64,000 bases of DNA from Terrimesophilobacter sp044464485. GTDB lineage: Bacteria; Actinomycetota; Actinomycetes; Actinomycetales; Microbacteriaceae. The position numbers and the translations under genes were made by a program. The DNA lies in the NCBI GenBank assembly GCA_044464485.1, contig JBIQLG010000002.1:234416-298415 (forward strand), given 5' to 3'. Shown piece after piece: positions 41,970 through 50,286 of the stretch; within the stretch, counting starts at the first letter, position 1; each line of letters begins with the position of its first letter. The notes under the pieces were generated by a model. It was given only the letters and a program-made list of their open reading frames with translations. It was not told the DNA's origin and did not search any database.

Positions 41970-42633
41970 AAAAATCGCGCACAACGCACCCGTTCTCGTG
42001 ATCGGGCTCGGTCGGTTCGGCGCCGGCGCGGCCGGTCAGCTCGATCGTCTCGGTCGCGAAGTCCTCGCCGTCGATGAGAACCAGGGGCTCGTGCAAAAGT
42101 GGTCAGAGCGCGTAACGCATGCTGTTCAGGCCGACGCCCGCAGCATCGAAGCGCTCCGCCAGATTGGTGCCGCAGACTTCATGGTCGCGGTCGTGGCGGT
42201 CGGCTCCTCCATCGAAGCGAGCGTGCTCATCACCGCCAACCTGGTGGACCTCGGCATCCCGCAAATCTGGGCGAAAGCGATCAGCCAGTCTCACGGAAAA
42301 ATACTGTCTCGCATCGGCGCCAACCACGTGATATATCCGGAAGCAGAAGCGGGTGAGCGCGTGGCGCATCTCGTCTCTGGCCGGATGCTGGACTTCATCG
42401 AATTCGATGACGACTTCGCGATGGTCAAAATGTATCCGCCGAAATCCGTGAGGGACGTACCGCTCTCCGACACGGACATCCGGAAAAAGTTCGGTGTGAC
42501 TGTCGTGGGTGTGAAGTCCCCGGGAACCGAGTTCACCTATGCGACTCCGGCGACGGTCATCTCCAACCACGACCTCATCATCGTGAGCGGCAACTCGCAC
42601 CAGATTGAGAAGTTCGCCGCACAGCAAAGCTGA
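41962..42633 (+). CDS. KtrA/TrkA-type RCK regulatory subunit
   Basis: A 223-residue cytosolic RCK protein: Rossmann fingerprint VLVIGLGRFGAGAAGQL (about residues 11-27), then RCK_N and a C-terminal RCK_C domain. It binds nucleotides and gates the channel. The TTG start overlaps the channel gene by eight bases, with AGAGG upstream, so the two are coupled. Confidence 0.92.
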   Translation: MVEKIAHNAPVLVIGLGRFGAGAAGQLDRLGREVLAVDENQGLVQKWSERVTHAVQADARSIEALRQIGAADFMVAVVAVGSSIEASVLITANLVDLGIPQIWAKAISQSHGKILSRIGANHVIYPEAEAGERVAHLVSGRMLDFIEFDDDFAMVKMYPPKSVRDVPLSDTDIRKKFGVTVVGVKSPGTEFTYATPATVISNHDLIIVSGNSHQIEKFAAQQS

Positions 42634-42662
42634 TGACCATGCCGCGCAATCCTGCGGCGAGG

Positions 42663-43493
42663 CTATCCTGCGGCGAGTTCTCTGGCTCGCGCCAGTGCGG
42701 CTGCGGTAGCGCGGTCAAACACCGCGGCCAAATCTGCTTTCTGAAGTTCTGCGACGGCACGCTCTGTCGTGCCGTTCGGGCTCGTCACCTGAAGACGGAG
42801 CTCGCTCGGTGACATGCCTGAGGTTGCCAGCAGTTCGCACGCTCCACGGAAGGTGCCCTCCACCATCGTCGAGGCATCTGTAAGGCTGAACCCCATGGCG
42901 ACGGCGGTCTTAACCATTTCCTCGATGAGGAGGAAAACGTAGGCGGGACCGGACCCCGAGATGGTGCTGAGCGCATCAATTTTGCTCTCCGGAACCACCA
43001 CGACCTCACCGACCGTGGAAAAAAGTTCCGTAACGAGTTGAAGTTGCGCGGAGCTTGACCGCGAGCCCGCACAGACGCCCGTCACGCCTTTCCGGATCGT
43101 CGCCGGCGTGTTCGGCATGGCGCGTACCACGGCCACGGTGTCGGGAAGCAGCGACTCCATGCGCGCCGTGGGAACACCCGCCGCGACACTCACCACGATC
43201 GCGTCAGTCTCCAGGGCGTCGGACACTTCCTCCAGCACATCGGGGACCATTGCGGGCTTCACGGCGACGATCACGATGCGCGCCCCGCGAACCGCATTTC
43301 GGTTTGCGTCAGGGTCGATCTCGGAGGACACACTTGTCACGCCTTGCGCGCGCACCGAAGCTGCCTTCTTTTCCGTGCGATTGGTGACGCGCACTCCACC
43401 CTCGACGGTCACATTCGGTGCCACCAGTCCCGAGAGGATGGCACCACCCATCGAACCGGCACCGAGAATCGCAACAGCGGGAAGAGTTACCAT
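42663..43493 (-). CDS. proC: pyrroline-5-carboxylate reductase
   Basis: A 276-residue enzyme of proline synthesis. NAD(P) site VAILGAGSMGGAILSGL, VRAMPNTPATIRKGVTG and the C-terminal signature SGSGPAYVFLLIEEM and QVTSPNGTTERAV are intact. It reduces P5C to proline. TAGGAT six bases before the ATG indicates a leaderless message. Confidence 0.95.
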   Translation of the reverse strand: MVTLPAVAILGAGSMGGAILSGLVAPNVTVEGGVRVTNRTEKKAASVRAQGVTSVSSEIDPDANRNAVRGARIVIVAVKPAMVPDVLEEVSDALETDAIVVSVAAGVPTARMESLLPDTVAVVRAMPNTPATIRKGVTGVCAGSRSSSAQLQLVTELFSTVGEVVVVPESKIDALSTISGSGPAYVFLLIEEMVKTAVAMGFSLTDASTMVEGTFRGACELLATSGMSPSELRLQVTSPNGTTERAVAELQKADLAAVFDRATAAALARARELAAG

Positions 43494-43499
43494 GCTTCC

Positions 43500-43509
43500 A
43501 TCCTAGGAT
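43500..43509. promoter_or_regulatory. shared palindromic divergent -10 element of proC and the CDF gene
   Basis: The 10-bp palindrome ATCCTAGGAT contains TAGGAT on both strands. On the minus strand six bases separate it from the proC ATG (43493); on the plus strand six bases separate it from a GTG at 43516. The two -10 boxes overlap by two bases, so polymerase cannot occupy both at once. Confidence 0.55.
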
Positions 43510-43515
43510 TGAGTC

Positions 43516-43542
43516 GTGAACACGAATCGGGAGAAGCCGTGA
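43516..43542 (+). CDS. candidate leaderless 8-codon ORF coupled to the CDF gene
   Basis: GTG at 43516 sits at leaderless distance from TAGGAT and opens VNTNREKP, ending in TGA that overlaps the downstream GTG as GTGA. It may feed ribosomes to the transporter gene. Length alone proves nothing; the promoter spacing and overlap are the evidence. Confidence 0.4.
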   Translation: MNTNREKP

Positions 43543-44501
43543 GCACCCACAGCGGTAAGAAGGCGATTATTGCCGCGCTCCTGGCCAATCTTGGGATCGC
43601 GATCACCAAGTTTGTCGCGTGGGCCCTGTCTGGCTCCGCCTCGCTGCTGGCTGAAGCCGTGCACTCGCTCGCGGACACCGGCAATCAGGGGCTTCTGCTT
43701 CTCGGCGCGCGGCAATCCAAACGCACGGCCGACTCATCGCATCCCTTCGGTTATGGGCGAGAGCGGTACGTTTACGCGTTTGTGGTTTCCATCATCCTGT
43801 TTTCGATCGGCGGTGTTTTCTCGGTGTACGAAGGCATCGACAAGCTCCGCGAGCCGCACGTCATCACCAACGCGTGGTTGCCGATTCTCGTGCTCGTCAT
43901 CGCCATCGTCCTGGAGTCGCTTTCGCTGCGCACCGCCATTCGGGAATCCAACAAGGTGCGGGGCAAGGAGAACTGGGTGCAGTTCGTCCGTCACGCCAAA
44001 GCTCCTGAGTTGCCGATCGTACTGCTCGAGGATGTCGCGGCGCTGACCGGCCTCGTCTTCGCCTTCCTCGGCGTGGGGCTTTCCGTCATCACCGGCAACA
44101 CCGTGTGGGACGCTATCGGAACTCTCGCCATCGGAGTGCTGCTCGTCGCCGTCGCGCTCGTGCTCGGCATCGAAACGAAGAGCCTGCTCGTCGGCGAGGG
44201 CGCCAGGCCCGTGGATGCGACAGCCATTCGCGACGCGATCAACGCCGAACAGCAGGTCGAAGCGCTCATCCACCTGAAGACTCTCTACCTCGGGCCGGAC
44301 GAGCTGCTCGTTGCCGCGAAAGTCGCCTTCGCGCCCAAAAAGAAACTCTCCGAAGTAGCGTCCGCCATCAACTCCCTTGAGGCGCGCATCCGCGAAGCGG
44401 TTCCCGCCGCACGGGTGATTTACATCGAACCCGACATCTACCACCCGCCGGGCAAAGGGAGCCCGTCGACGGATGCCATCGTGATCCGGGCGTCAGATTG
44501 A
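43539..44501 (+). CDS. cation diffusion facilitator family transporter
   Basis: A 320-residue CDF protein with about five or six transmembrane helices (LANLGIAITKFVAWALSGSASLLAEAVHSLADTGNQGLLLLG is the family signature holding the HxxxD metal site) and a C-terminal cytosolic domain. It probably exports Zn2+, Fe2+ or Mn2+. GTG at 43539 has GGGAG five bases ahead and overlaps the mini-ORF stop. Confidence 0.9.
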   Translation: MSTHSGKKAIIAALLANLGIAITKFVAWALSGSASLLAEAVHSLADTGNQGLLLLGARQSKRTADSSHPFGYGRERYVYAFVVSIILFSIGGVFSVYEGIDKLREPHVITNAWLPILVLVIAIVLESLSLRTAIRESNKVRGKENWVQFVRHAKAPELPIVLLEDVAALTGLVFAFLGVGLSVITGNTVWDAIGTLAIGVLLVAVALVLGIETKSLLVGEGARPVDATAIRDAINAEQQVEALIHLKTLYLGPDELLVAAKVAFAPKKKLSEVASAINSLEARIREAVPAARVIYIEPDIYHPPGKGSPSTDAIVIRASD

Positions 44502-45217
44502 CGGCCGCAAACGCACCTCACGCGCTCGTCCTGCAGCACGCCGATCACATCACGCTCGGCAACTTCGAACCGGTGCTGCGCGAGCACGGTTACGACATCA
44601 CGATCGTTGACGCGACCACGCAGGATATCTCGGTGCTGGATCCTGCAGAAGCGGATGTCGTGATCGTGCTCGGCGGCGAGATGGGAGTCTACGAGACCGA
44701 GAAGCACCCGCACCTTCTCGACGAAATGCAGTTCATCCGCGCCCGAATCGACGCGCGCAAACCGCTCTTCGGCGTGTGTCTCGGTGCGCAGCTGATGGCG
44801 GGCAGCCTCGGTGCACGCAACTACAAAGGAGACAAGCCCGACCTGGGATACCAGGATATTCAACTCACCCAAGCGGGGCTCGCGTCCCCGTTGCGGCACG
44901 TGGCAGGCGTCGGGATGCTCAACTGGCACGGCGATCACTTCACGCTTCCCGAGGAGGCGACCCTGCTCGGTACGTCGGCCGCGTATCCCAATGAAGCTTT
45001 CGCCATCGGCGACTTTGCGCTGGGAGTGCAGTTCCATCCGGAAGTAACAGCGTCCATGCACGAAGAATGGACCCGAAACTCGAGCGATCAGTTCGATAAA
45101 GAAGGCATCGACGAGGATGAGTGGCGCGAACTGGGCCGTAAGAACAATCCCGCAATGCAGGTTGCTTCGCGAGCCATGTTCAGCGAATGGCTCGACGCTG
45201 TGAAAAAAACTCGCTGA
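44498..45217 (+). CDS. class I glutamine amidotransferase-like protein
   Basis: A 239-residue GATase1: nucleophile Cys94 in FGVCLGAQLM, NWHGDHF and the catalytic HPE in GVQFHPEVT. Stand-alone members include GMP-synthase-like and gamma-glutamyl hydrolase-like enzymes; the substrate is unknown. TTG start overlaps the CDF stop (TTGA). Its 3' end overlaps tadA on the opposite strand by 38 bases. Confidence 0.88.
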   Translation: MTAANAPHALVLQHADHITLGNFEPVLREHGYDITIVDATTQDISVLDPAEADVVIVLGGEMGVYETEKHPHLLDEMQFIRARIDARKPLFGVCLGAQLMAGSLGARNYKGDKPDLGYQDIQLTQAGLASPLRHVAGVGMLNWHGDHFTLPEEATLLGTSAAYPNEAFAIGDFALGVQFHPEVTASMHEEWTRNSSDQFDKEGIDEDEWRELGRKNNPAMQVASRAMFSEWLDAVKKTR

Positions 45218-45656
45218 GCAGGCGCGCGCACTCCGCTTCGCGCACTCCCGCGATCACCTCAACCCGGTGCGGCAGTCTTCGATCCCGCAGCAGATCGTGC
45301 ACGCTTCCCGCAGCGCCCGCCTTCTCGTCCCAGGTACCGAAAACAACTGCAGGGATGCGGGCGGCAAGAATGGCTCCCGCGCACATTACGCACGGTTCCA
45401 GCGTCACCAGGAGGGTGAGATCGTCGAGCTGCCAGGATCCGCGCAGTGCCGCGGCTTCGCGAATCGCCAGCACCTCAGCGTGAGCGGTCGGATCTTTCGT
45501 CTCTTCGCGCTCGTTGCGACCCCTGGCGAAAATGGAGCCTTCCGCGTCGACGAGCACGGCGCCGACCGGCACGTCATCCGTGTCCAGACAGCGGCGCGCT
45601 TCTTCTATGGCAACAGCCATGAGGTTTTCACGCTGCTGCGCATCGATTGTGGACAC
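45180..45656 (-). CDS. tadA: tRNA adenosine(34) deaminase
   Basis: A 158-residue cytidine-deaminase fold: zinc and proton-shuttle residues HAEVLAIREA and LEPCVMCAGAI are intact, plus the N-terminal DDVPVGAVLV. It makes inosine-34 in tRNA-Arg(ACG), whose gene is in this window. GGGAGG lies eight bases before the GTG at 45656, preferred over the GTG at 45665. Confidence 0.93.
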   Translation of the reverse strand: MSTIDAQQRENLMAVAIEEARRCLDTDDVPVGAVLVDAEGSIFARGRNEREETKDPTAHAEVLAIREAAALRGSWQLDDLTLLVTLEPCVMCAGAILAARIPAVVFGTWDEKAGAAGSVHDLLRDRRLPHRVEVIAGVREAECARLLSEFFSQRRAIR

Positions 45657-45678
45657 CGCTCTCACCTCCCACGTCCAG

Positions 45679-45684
45679 TAGATT
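45679..45684 (+). promoter_or_regulatory. leaderless -10 box of upp
   Basis: TAGATT, six bases, then ATG at 45691. Confidence 0.55.
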
Positions 45685-45690
45685 GAGCCT

Positions 45691-46326
45691 ATGCGAGTCC
45701 ACGTTGCAGATCATCCGCTCATCACTCACAAACTCACGGTGCTGCGGGATGCACGAACACCGTCCACCGTTTTCCGCGCGCTCACCGAAGAGCTCGTCAC
45801 CCTTCTCGCCTATGAGGCGACACGCAATGTTCGTGTCGACAATGTCACCGTGCGCACGCCTGTGGCGGATGCCGCCGGACTCGCCATCAGCAAACCGCGC
45901 CCGCTTGTGGTTCCCATCTTGCGTGCGGGTCTGGGAATGCTCGAGGGCATGGTGAAGCTCGTCCCGACCGCGGAAGTCGGCTTTCTGGGGATGGTGCGCG
46001 ATCACGAGACCCTGCAGCCCACCACCTACGCGGAGCGACTGCCGGATGACCTTTCCCATCGTCAGTGCTTTGTTCTGGACCCGATGCTGGCCACCGGCGG
46101 ATCGCTTCTTGCCGCCATCAACTTCCTCTTCGACCGCGGTGCGGTAGACGTGACGGCGATCTGCCTGATCGGCGCACCCGAAGGACTCGACGCGATTGAG
46201 AAGGGAACTACCGGGCGCGAAGTTTCCCTTGTTCTCGGTGCCCTGGATGAAAAGCTCAACGAGATTGGCTACATTGTGCCGGGCCTCGGTGATGCCGGCG
46301 ACAGACTGTACGGAACGGTCGACTGA
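45691..46326 (+). CDS. upp: uracil phosphoribosyltransferase
   Basis: A 211-residue salvage enzyme: VHVADHPLITHKLTVLRD at the N-terminus, PRPP loop CFVLDPMLATGGSLLAAI and the uracil-binding YIVPGLGDAGDRLYGT near the C-terminus. It makes UMP from uracil and PRPP. It fits functionally with the psuK/psuG pseudouridine breakdown genes, whose product uracil it recycles. Confidence 0.97.
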   Translation: MRVHVADHPLITHKLTVLRDARTPSTVFRALTEELVTLLAYEATRNVRVDNVTVRTPVADAAGLAISKPRPLVVPILRAGLGMLEGMVKLVPTAEVGFLGMVRDHETLQPTTYAERLPDDLSHRQCFVLDPMLATGGSLLAAINFLFDRGAVDVTAICLIGAPEGLDAIEKGTTGREVSLVLGALDEKLNEIGYIVPGLGDAGDRLYGTVD

Positions 46327-46362
46327 ATTGCCCGCTGCGCATTCCGAGCGCACCGGAAAAAT

Positions 46363-46392
46363 TTGACAACGCGCTCGCGCGTGCACGATAGT
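46363..46392 (+). promoter_or_regulatory. sigma-70-like promoter TTGACA-18-GATAGT
   Basis: TTGACA (46363-46368), 18 bases, then GATAGT (46387-46392), followed after six bases by the ATG of a small ORF at 46399. It is the best -35 box seen in the window. The region 46327-46668 ahead of the winged-helix gene is otherwise non-coding. Confidence 0.6.
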
Positions 46393-46398
46393 TGCCTC

Positions 46399-46503
46399 AT
46401 GACTGTGAACGCGCACGCCCTGTCCTCTCTCGAGGATCACGGAGACGCTGGCATGATGATGCCACGTCGCGCAATCACGTGTTGTCGAATGCACGTCTCA
46501 TAG
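46399..46503 (+). CDS. candidate leaderless 34-residue small ORF with tandem Cys codons
   Basis: The ATG lies exactly at leaderless distance from a strong promoter. The ORF runs MTVNAHALSSLEDHGDAG, then MMMPRRAITCCRMHVS, with TGT TGT at codons 28-29. It ends 165 bases before the winged-helix regulator. Leaderless small ORFs rich in consecutive Cys codons are known as cysteine-responsive attenuators in mycobacteria; two codons is a minimal case. An internal start at the ATG triplet (46453) with GGAG ahead is also possible. Confidence 0.4.
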   Translation: MTVNAHALSSLEDHGDAGMMMPRRAITCCRMHVS

Positions 46504-46668
46504 GCAAACCTCTCGCCGAACCCGCTCACGAGGTCCCGTTCTCGCCGAGTCGCCGGTTCCCGGATGCCGATCCTCATCACGATCGCCCATTCGCCACGCT
46601 TTGAAGTTACCGAAGACGCAACCTCCTCATTAGAGGGTCTTCACACGATCCCCAGGGGATTCGACACC

Positions 46669-47379
46669 ATGTCACTCGCAACCATTGAAATTGACCGTAC
46701 CCACTCCACCGACCAGCGCCAGCTGCACGCGGTGACCGAAACTGTCCCGCAGCCTCCCCGTCCACGAATCAGGGCGGTACCGGAAGGAACAGAGGCACGC
46801 GGCTTTGTCCTCTACGTCGGTATCGACGAAGAGACCGCCTCTGCTTCGGGAACCGACCTGCGCACTCTGGTTTCTGCGCTTCGTCGCCTGACATCGGAAC
46901 TCGTGCCGAGTGCGGAAACCCATGCCGCTGTTGCTCTCGCGCCCAGGAACTCAGGAGGACGGGACATCGATGTCGTCCGTCTTGCGCTCCGCGACCCCGC
47001 TGCACTCGCTCGCCACCGCGACGACGAGTTTGCAGAGGAACCGCGTGCGGAAGGCATTGTGATCGACCTCTCGCGCAAACGCATCACGATTGACGGCGAC
47101 CGCGTGCCCTTGACGTACAAGGAATTCGAGCTGCTGCACTACCTGGTTTCCCGCGAAGGTCGTACGGTCGCTCGCGCAGAACTCGTCGCGGGACTGTGGG
47201 GCGACAGCGACGCCGACGCCCCCAATGAACGCACGGTCGACGTGCATGTTCGGCGGCTTCGGTCGAAACTCGGCGTTTACGACGAGATCGTTCGCACGGT
47301 TCGGGGCCTCGGATATCGGTTCGACCCGCACGCGGATGTCTCGGTGCGTCACGCGACAACTCCGTCGCCGGACTTCTAG
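46669..47379 (+). CDS. winged-helix regulator (OmpR/PhoB C-terminal domain) without a receiver domain
   Basis: A 236-residue protein. The C-terminal 100 residues are a clean OmpR/PhoB winged helix (VPLTYKEFELLHYLVSREGRTVAR, ERTVDVHVRRLRSKLG, IVRTVRGLGYRFD). The N-terminal part shows a short strand GFVLYVGIDEE and helices but no phospho-acceptor pattern, so it is not a classical response regulator. AGGGGA precedes the ATG by nine bases; an upstream in-frame ATG at 46564 lacks a site. Confidence 0.85.
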   Translation: MSLATIEIDRTHSTDQRQLHAVTETVPQPPRPRIRAVPEGTEARGFVLYVGIDEETASASGTDLRTLVSALRRLTSELVPSAETHAAVALAPRNSGGRDIDVVRLALRDPAALARHRDDEFAEEPRAEGIVIDLSRKRITIDGDRVPLTYKEFELLHYLVSREGRTVARAELVAGLWGDSDADAPNERTVDVHVRRLRSKLGVYDEIVRTVRGLGYRFDPHADVSVRHATTPSPDF

Positions 47380-47403
47380 GCTGGGCTCGACGATCGGAGG
47401 CAC

Positions 47404-48195
47404 GTGTCCCTGCTGCTGCCTGCCCTTGAGACGGACACGCTCATTGCCCGCTTGCGCGCGGCGGGTTGCGTGTTCGCCGAAGATGAGGCGCGCCTGCTCG
47501 CAGAGTCAGCGGAGACACCGGAAGAACTGGAGCAGCTCGTCGAGCGCAGGATCGCCGGCTACCCGCTGGAATACGTTCTGGGGTGGGTCGAATTCTTCGG
47601 CCTTCGCATTGGCATCGACGACGGAGTTTTCGTGCCGCGGAAGCGAACCGAGTTTCTCGTCCGGGAGGCGATAGCTCATGCAAGCTCGGGCAGCACGGTC
47701 CTCGACATGTGCTGCGGGTCCGGTGCCGTCGGCATTGCGATTTGTTCCGCGATCGACGGGGCGGAACTCTATGCGTCCGACATCGATCATTCGGCCGTCG
47801 CGAACACGAAACGCAACTTCGACGTGTTCGGCGGCAGGGCATTCGAGGGCGATCTCTTCGAACCGTTGCCGGATGCGCTGCGCGGCAAGGTGAATATCCT
47901 CACGGCGAATGTTCCTTACGTGCCCACTGGCGCCATCCCGTTGCTGCCTCACGAGGCACGCGAACACGAACCGCGGTTCACACTCGACGGCGGCGCGGAC
48001 GGGCTGGATGTGCTGCGGCGCGTTGCGTTCGAAGCTCCGCTGTGGCTTGCCCCTGGCGGCCACCTGTTTTTTGAGACGGGAGTCGACCAGTCGATGGCGG
48101 CATCCGATGTCGTGACGACGTCCGGTTTGACCACGCGCATCGTCACGTCAGCGCACTTCCATTCCACGATCATCGTGGGCACGCGTCGACGATGA
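47404..48195 (+). CDS. PrmC/HemK-like N5-glutamine methyltransferase (NVPY variant)
   Basis: A 263-residue SAM methyltransferase with the PrmC-like helical N-domain, RRIAGYPLEYVLGWVEFFGLRIGIDDGVFVPR, SAM loop VLDMCCGSGAVGIA and acidic loop ASDID. The catalytic NPPY motif reads NVPYVP. True PrmC modifies release factors; this variant forms a separate actinobacterial clade of unknown substrate. It lies 24 bases after the winged-helix gene with GGAGG very close to its GTG. Confidence 0.82.
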   Translation: MSLLLPALETDTLIARLRAAGCVFAEDEARLLAESAETPEELEQLVERRIAGYPLEYVLGWVEFFGLRIGIDDGVFVPRKRTEFLVREAIAHASSGSTVLDMCCGSGAVGIAICSAIDGAELYASDIDHSAVANTKRNFDVFGGRAFEGDLFEPLPDALRGKVNILTANVPYVPTGAIPLLPHEAREHEPRFTLDGGADGLDVLRRVAFEAPLWLAPGGHLFFETGVDQSMAASDVVTTSGLTTRIVTSAHFHSTIIVGTRRR

Positions 48196-48379
48196 GGAAC
48201 CGTACGCGCATTTTCTGCGTCGGGCTCCGATTTTGTGCGTAGACCGCGAAAACACGCAAAAAGATAACGAAAGTATAACTAGCGTTCCGTTACCTAACTG
48301 TTATATGCTGCAGATGCAGAAGTTGTTTGCTGTGGCAGTTTCTGCGGAATGTGATTGCAGGACACTCTTGGTGCAAGGG

Positions 48380-48413
48380 AAAAGGGTCCGTCGCTAGCCT
48401 CTGCGACGGACCC
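48380..48413 (-). terminator. rho-independent terminator of the pseudouridine operon
   Basis: On the minus strand a perfect 11-bp stem (GGGTCCGTCGC 48384-48394 with its complement 48403-48413) with an 8-base loop is followed by a CCCTTTTCCC tract. It lies eight bases after the kinase stop. The rest of 48196-48379 is AT-rich and shows no convincing gene. Confidence 0.75.
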
Positions 48414-48421
48414 TCACTTCG

Positions 48422-49348
48422 TTAACGCGACGGTGGCGCCGGCCGCGACAGCTCCCGGCGAACCGTGTCCGTGGGGCGGCCGCCGACGATCTGCACCGCG
48501 CGCGCCGCGACATCCGCTGCCGCTCGCGCCGCCGCCGCTGGGGCGTCACCCTGGAGCCAGCGGGCAAGAAAGCCCGCCGCGAACGCGTCGCCCGCGCCCG
48601 TCGGATCGACGACATCGCACGTCACGGCTGCCACAACGTCAGGCTCTGCATCGCGTTCGGCGACGACCACACCGTCGATACCCAGAGTGAGTACGACAAG
48701 CGGGAAGTGCCGGGTGAGTGCGGCGGCAATCTCACTCGGATCCGTCAGACCGGTGAGAACCTTGCCCTCATCCAGATTCGGCAGGAGGATCCCGGCACCG
48801 TCGATAAGTTCCAGAAATCGTTTCACACCGAAATCCAGAAGGTTTCCCGCGGACGCCGGATCGACAGAAACCGTTACCGAGTGATCGGATGCCCGAGCCA
48901 TGAGTCGGCGCAGCGGATCATGATCGACCGAATCGAAGATGCTGTAGCCCGTGAAGTGCACAGCGGATGCTGCGCGCAACAGATCGTCCGTCACGTCGTC
49001 TGCGCTGAGCCATGCGTTCGCTCCGCGCTCCGTGAGCATGGACCGGCTGTTCCCCTCCACGAGAACGACAATTGTTCCCGTGGGGTGTTCGCTGTCCGCA
49101 ATCAGGTGAGCGGTCACCCCATAGCTTTCGAAGATGTCGCGATGCCTCTGCACGTCCAGCTCCCCCACCCGCCCGACAAAGTCGACGGATGCGCCGAGCG
49201 CGCCCAGCCATGACGCAGCGTTGGCCGCGGAGCCCCCCGCTCGGTGCCGAATCGAGCTCGGCGTGTCGGTGTCGGCGCGAATCGGCCCTCTGGGCACGAC
49301 GACGATGTCATCGATCACGTCGCCGAACACGACGATGCGATTGCTCAT
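48422..49348 (-). CDS. PfkB-family kinase, probable pseudouridine kinase
   Basis: A 308-residue ribokinase-fold kinase: RAGGSAANAASWLGALG near the N-terminus and the C-terminal DPTGAGDAFAAGFLA motif with catalytic Asp. Its start overlaps the psuG stop region (4 bases), and kinase plus PsuG is the known pseudouridine salvage pair, so PsuK activity is likely. A longer frame upstream was rejected because it lies within psuG. Confidence 0.85.
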   Translation of the reverse strand: MSNRIVVFGDVIDDIVVVPRGPIRADTDTPSSIRHRAGGSAANAASWLGALGASVDFVGRVGELDVQRHRDIFESYGVTAHLIADSEHPTGTIVVLVEGNSRSMLTERGANAWLSADDVTDDLLRAASAVHFTGYSIFDSVDHDPLRRLMARASDHSVTVSVDPASAGNLLDFGVKRFLELIDGAGILLPNLDEGKVLTGLTDPSEIAAALTRHFPLVVLTLGIDGVVVAERDAEPDVVAAVTCDVVDPTGAGDAFAAGFLARWLQGDAPAAAARAAADVAARAVQIVGGRPTDTVRRELSRPAPPSR

Positions 49349-50259
49349 GTCGTGAGCGCTGCCCACGCGGTGGCGATCTGCGCCGCAAGCCGCACGTTGT
49401 TTCTGGCGAGATCCAGATTGACCTCGAGGCTGCGTCCCTCCGACGCGTCCACAATGTAGCTGAGCAGGAATGGCGTCACCGCCTTGCCGTGCATACCCGC
49501 GGAATCCGCGGCCAGCAGCGCTTCGGCAAGCACCCGGTCGTGCTCGTGCGGATCCCACTGCTGATCGCGCGGAATAGGATTCGCCACGACTATCCCTTGC
49601 CCGTGGCCCAGCTCATCCTGACCCTTCATGACGCGGGCGATGTCGTCGGCGCTCTCCACTCGCCAGTCCAGTGAGTGCTCAGATTCGGTGAGCCAGAAAC
49701 TTGGAAACACATTCGTGCGGTATCCGACGACGGGGACGCTCAGGGTTTCGAGCCGCTCGAGGGTGGCGGCGATGTCGAGAACCGACTTCACGCCCGCCGA
49801 GACGACGGTAATGGGCGTGACCGACAGTGTCGAAAGATCGGCGGATTCGTCGAAACTCGAGGAAGCGCCCCTGTGCACCCCTCCGAGCCCTCCCGTCGCG
49901 AACACCCGAACGCCGGCACGCGCGGCAAGGTGCGCGGTCGCCGCCACCGTAGTGGCGCCCGAACCACGAGTCGCGGCGAGGATTGGAAGATCGCGCACGC
50001 TTGCCTTGGCCATTTCTTCGTCGGCAATGCGCCGCACGCCCTCCGGCTCCAGTCCGACGTGCGGCACGCCGTCCAGCACGGCGACGGTTGCCGGAGTCAC
50101 GCCCGAATCCAGGAGAATCTGCTCAAACTCCTTCGCCGCCTCGAAATTTCGCGGGCGCGGCAAGCCGTGGGAAATAATGGTGGATTCGAGCGCGACGACC
50201 GGCCGATGTTCCGCGAGCGCTTTCGCGACGGCCGCAGACACAGAAATTGCTGATGACAT
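49345..50259 (-). CDS. psuG: pseudouridine-5'-phosphate glycosidase
   Basis: A 304-residue enzyme, VVALESTIISHGLPRPRN at the N-terminus, ATRGSGATTVAAT, FATGGLGGVHRGA and GKAVTPFLL near the C-terminus, all diagnostic. It splits pseudouridine 5'-phosphate into uracil and ribose 5-phosphate. TACACT lies nine bases before the ATG at 50259; a TTG at 50265 would be closer to that box but less usual. Confidence 0.95.
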   Translation of the reverse strand: MSSAISVSAAVAKALAEHRPVVALESTIISHGLPRPRNFEAAKEFEQILLDSGVTPATVAVLDGVPHVGLEPEGVRRIADEEMAKASVRDLPILAATRGSGATTVAATAHLAARAGVRVFATGGLGGVHRGASSSFDESADLSTLSVTPITVVSAGVKSVLDIAATLERLETLSVPVVGYRTNVFPSFWLTESEHSLDWRVESADDIARVMKGQDELGHGQGIVVANPIPRDQQWDPHEHDRVLAEALLAADSAGMHGKAVTPFLLSYIVDASEGRSLEVNLDLARNNVRLAAQIATAWAALTT

Positions 50260-50286
50260 GGTCAAACAAGTGTACAGGTCACGGCG

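Noticed and set aside
39894..41984. A 696-codon minus-strand frame opposite ktrBA
   Set aside because: Only its last 187 residues (from 40457) are a recognisable ArsR protein with its own promoter; the rest is antisense to a clear potassium channel gene.
48300..48420. A 30-codon plus-strand ORF starting MLQMQKLFAV
   Set aside because: It has no ribosome site or correctly spaced -10 box and runs into the terminator stem.
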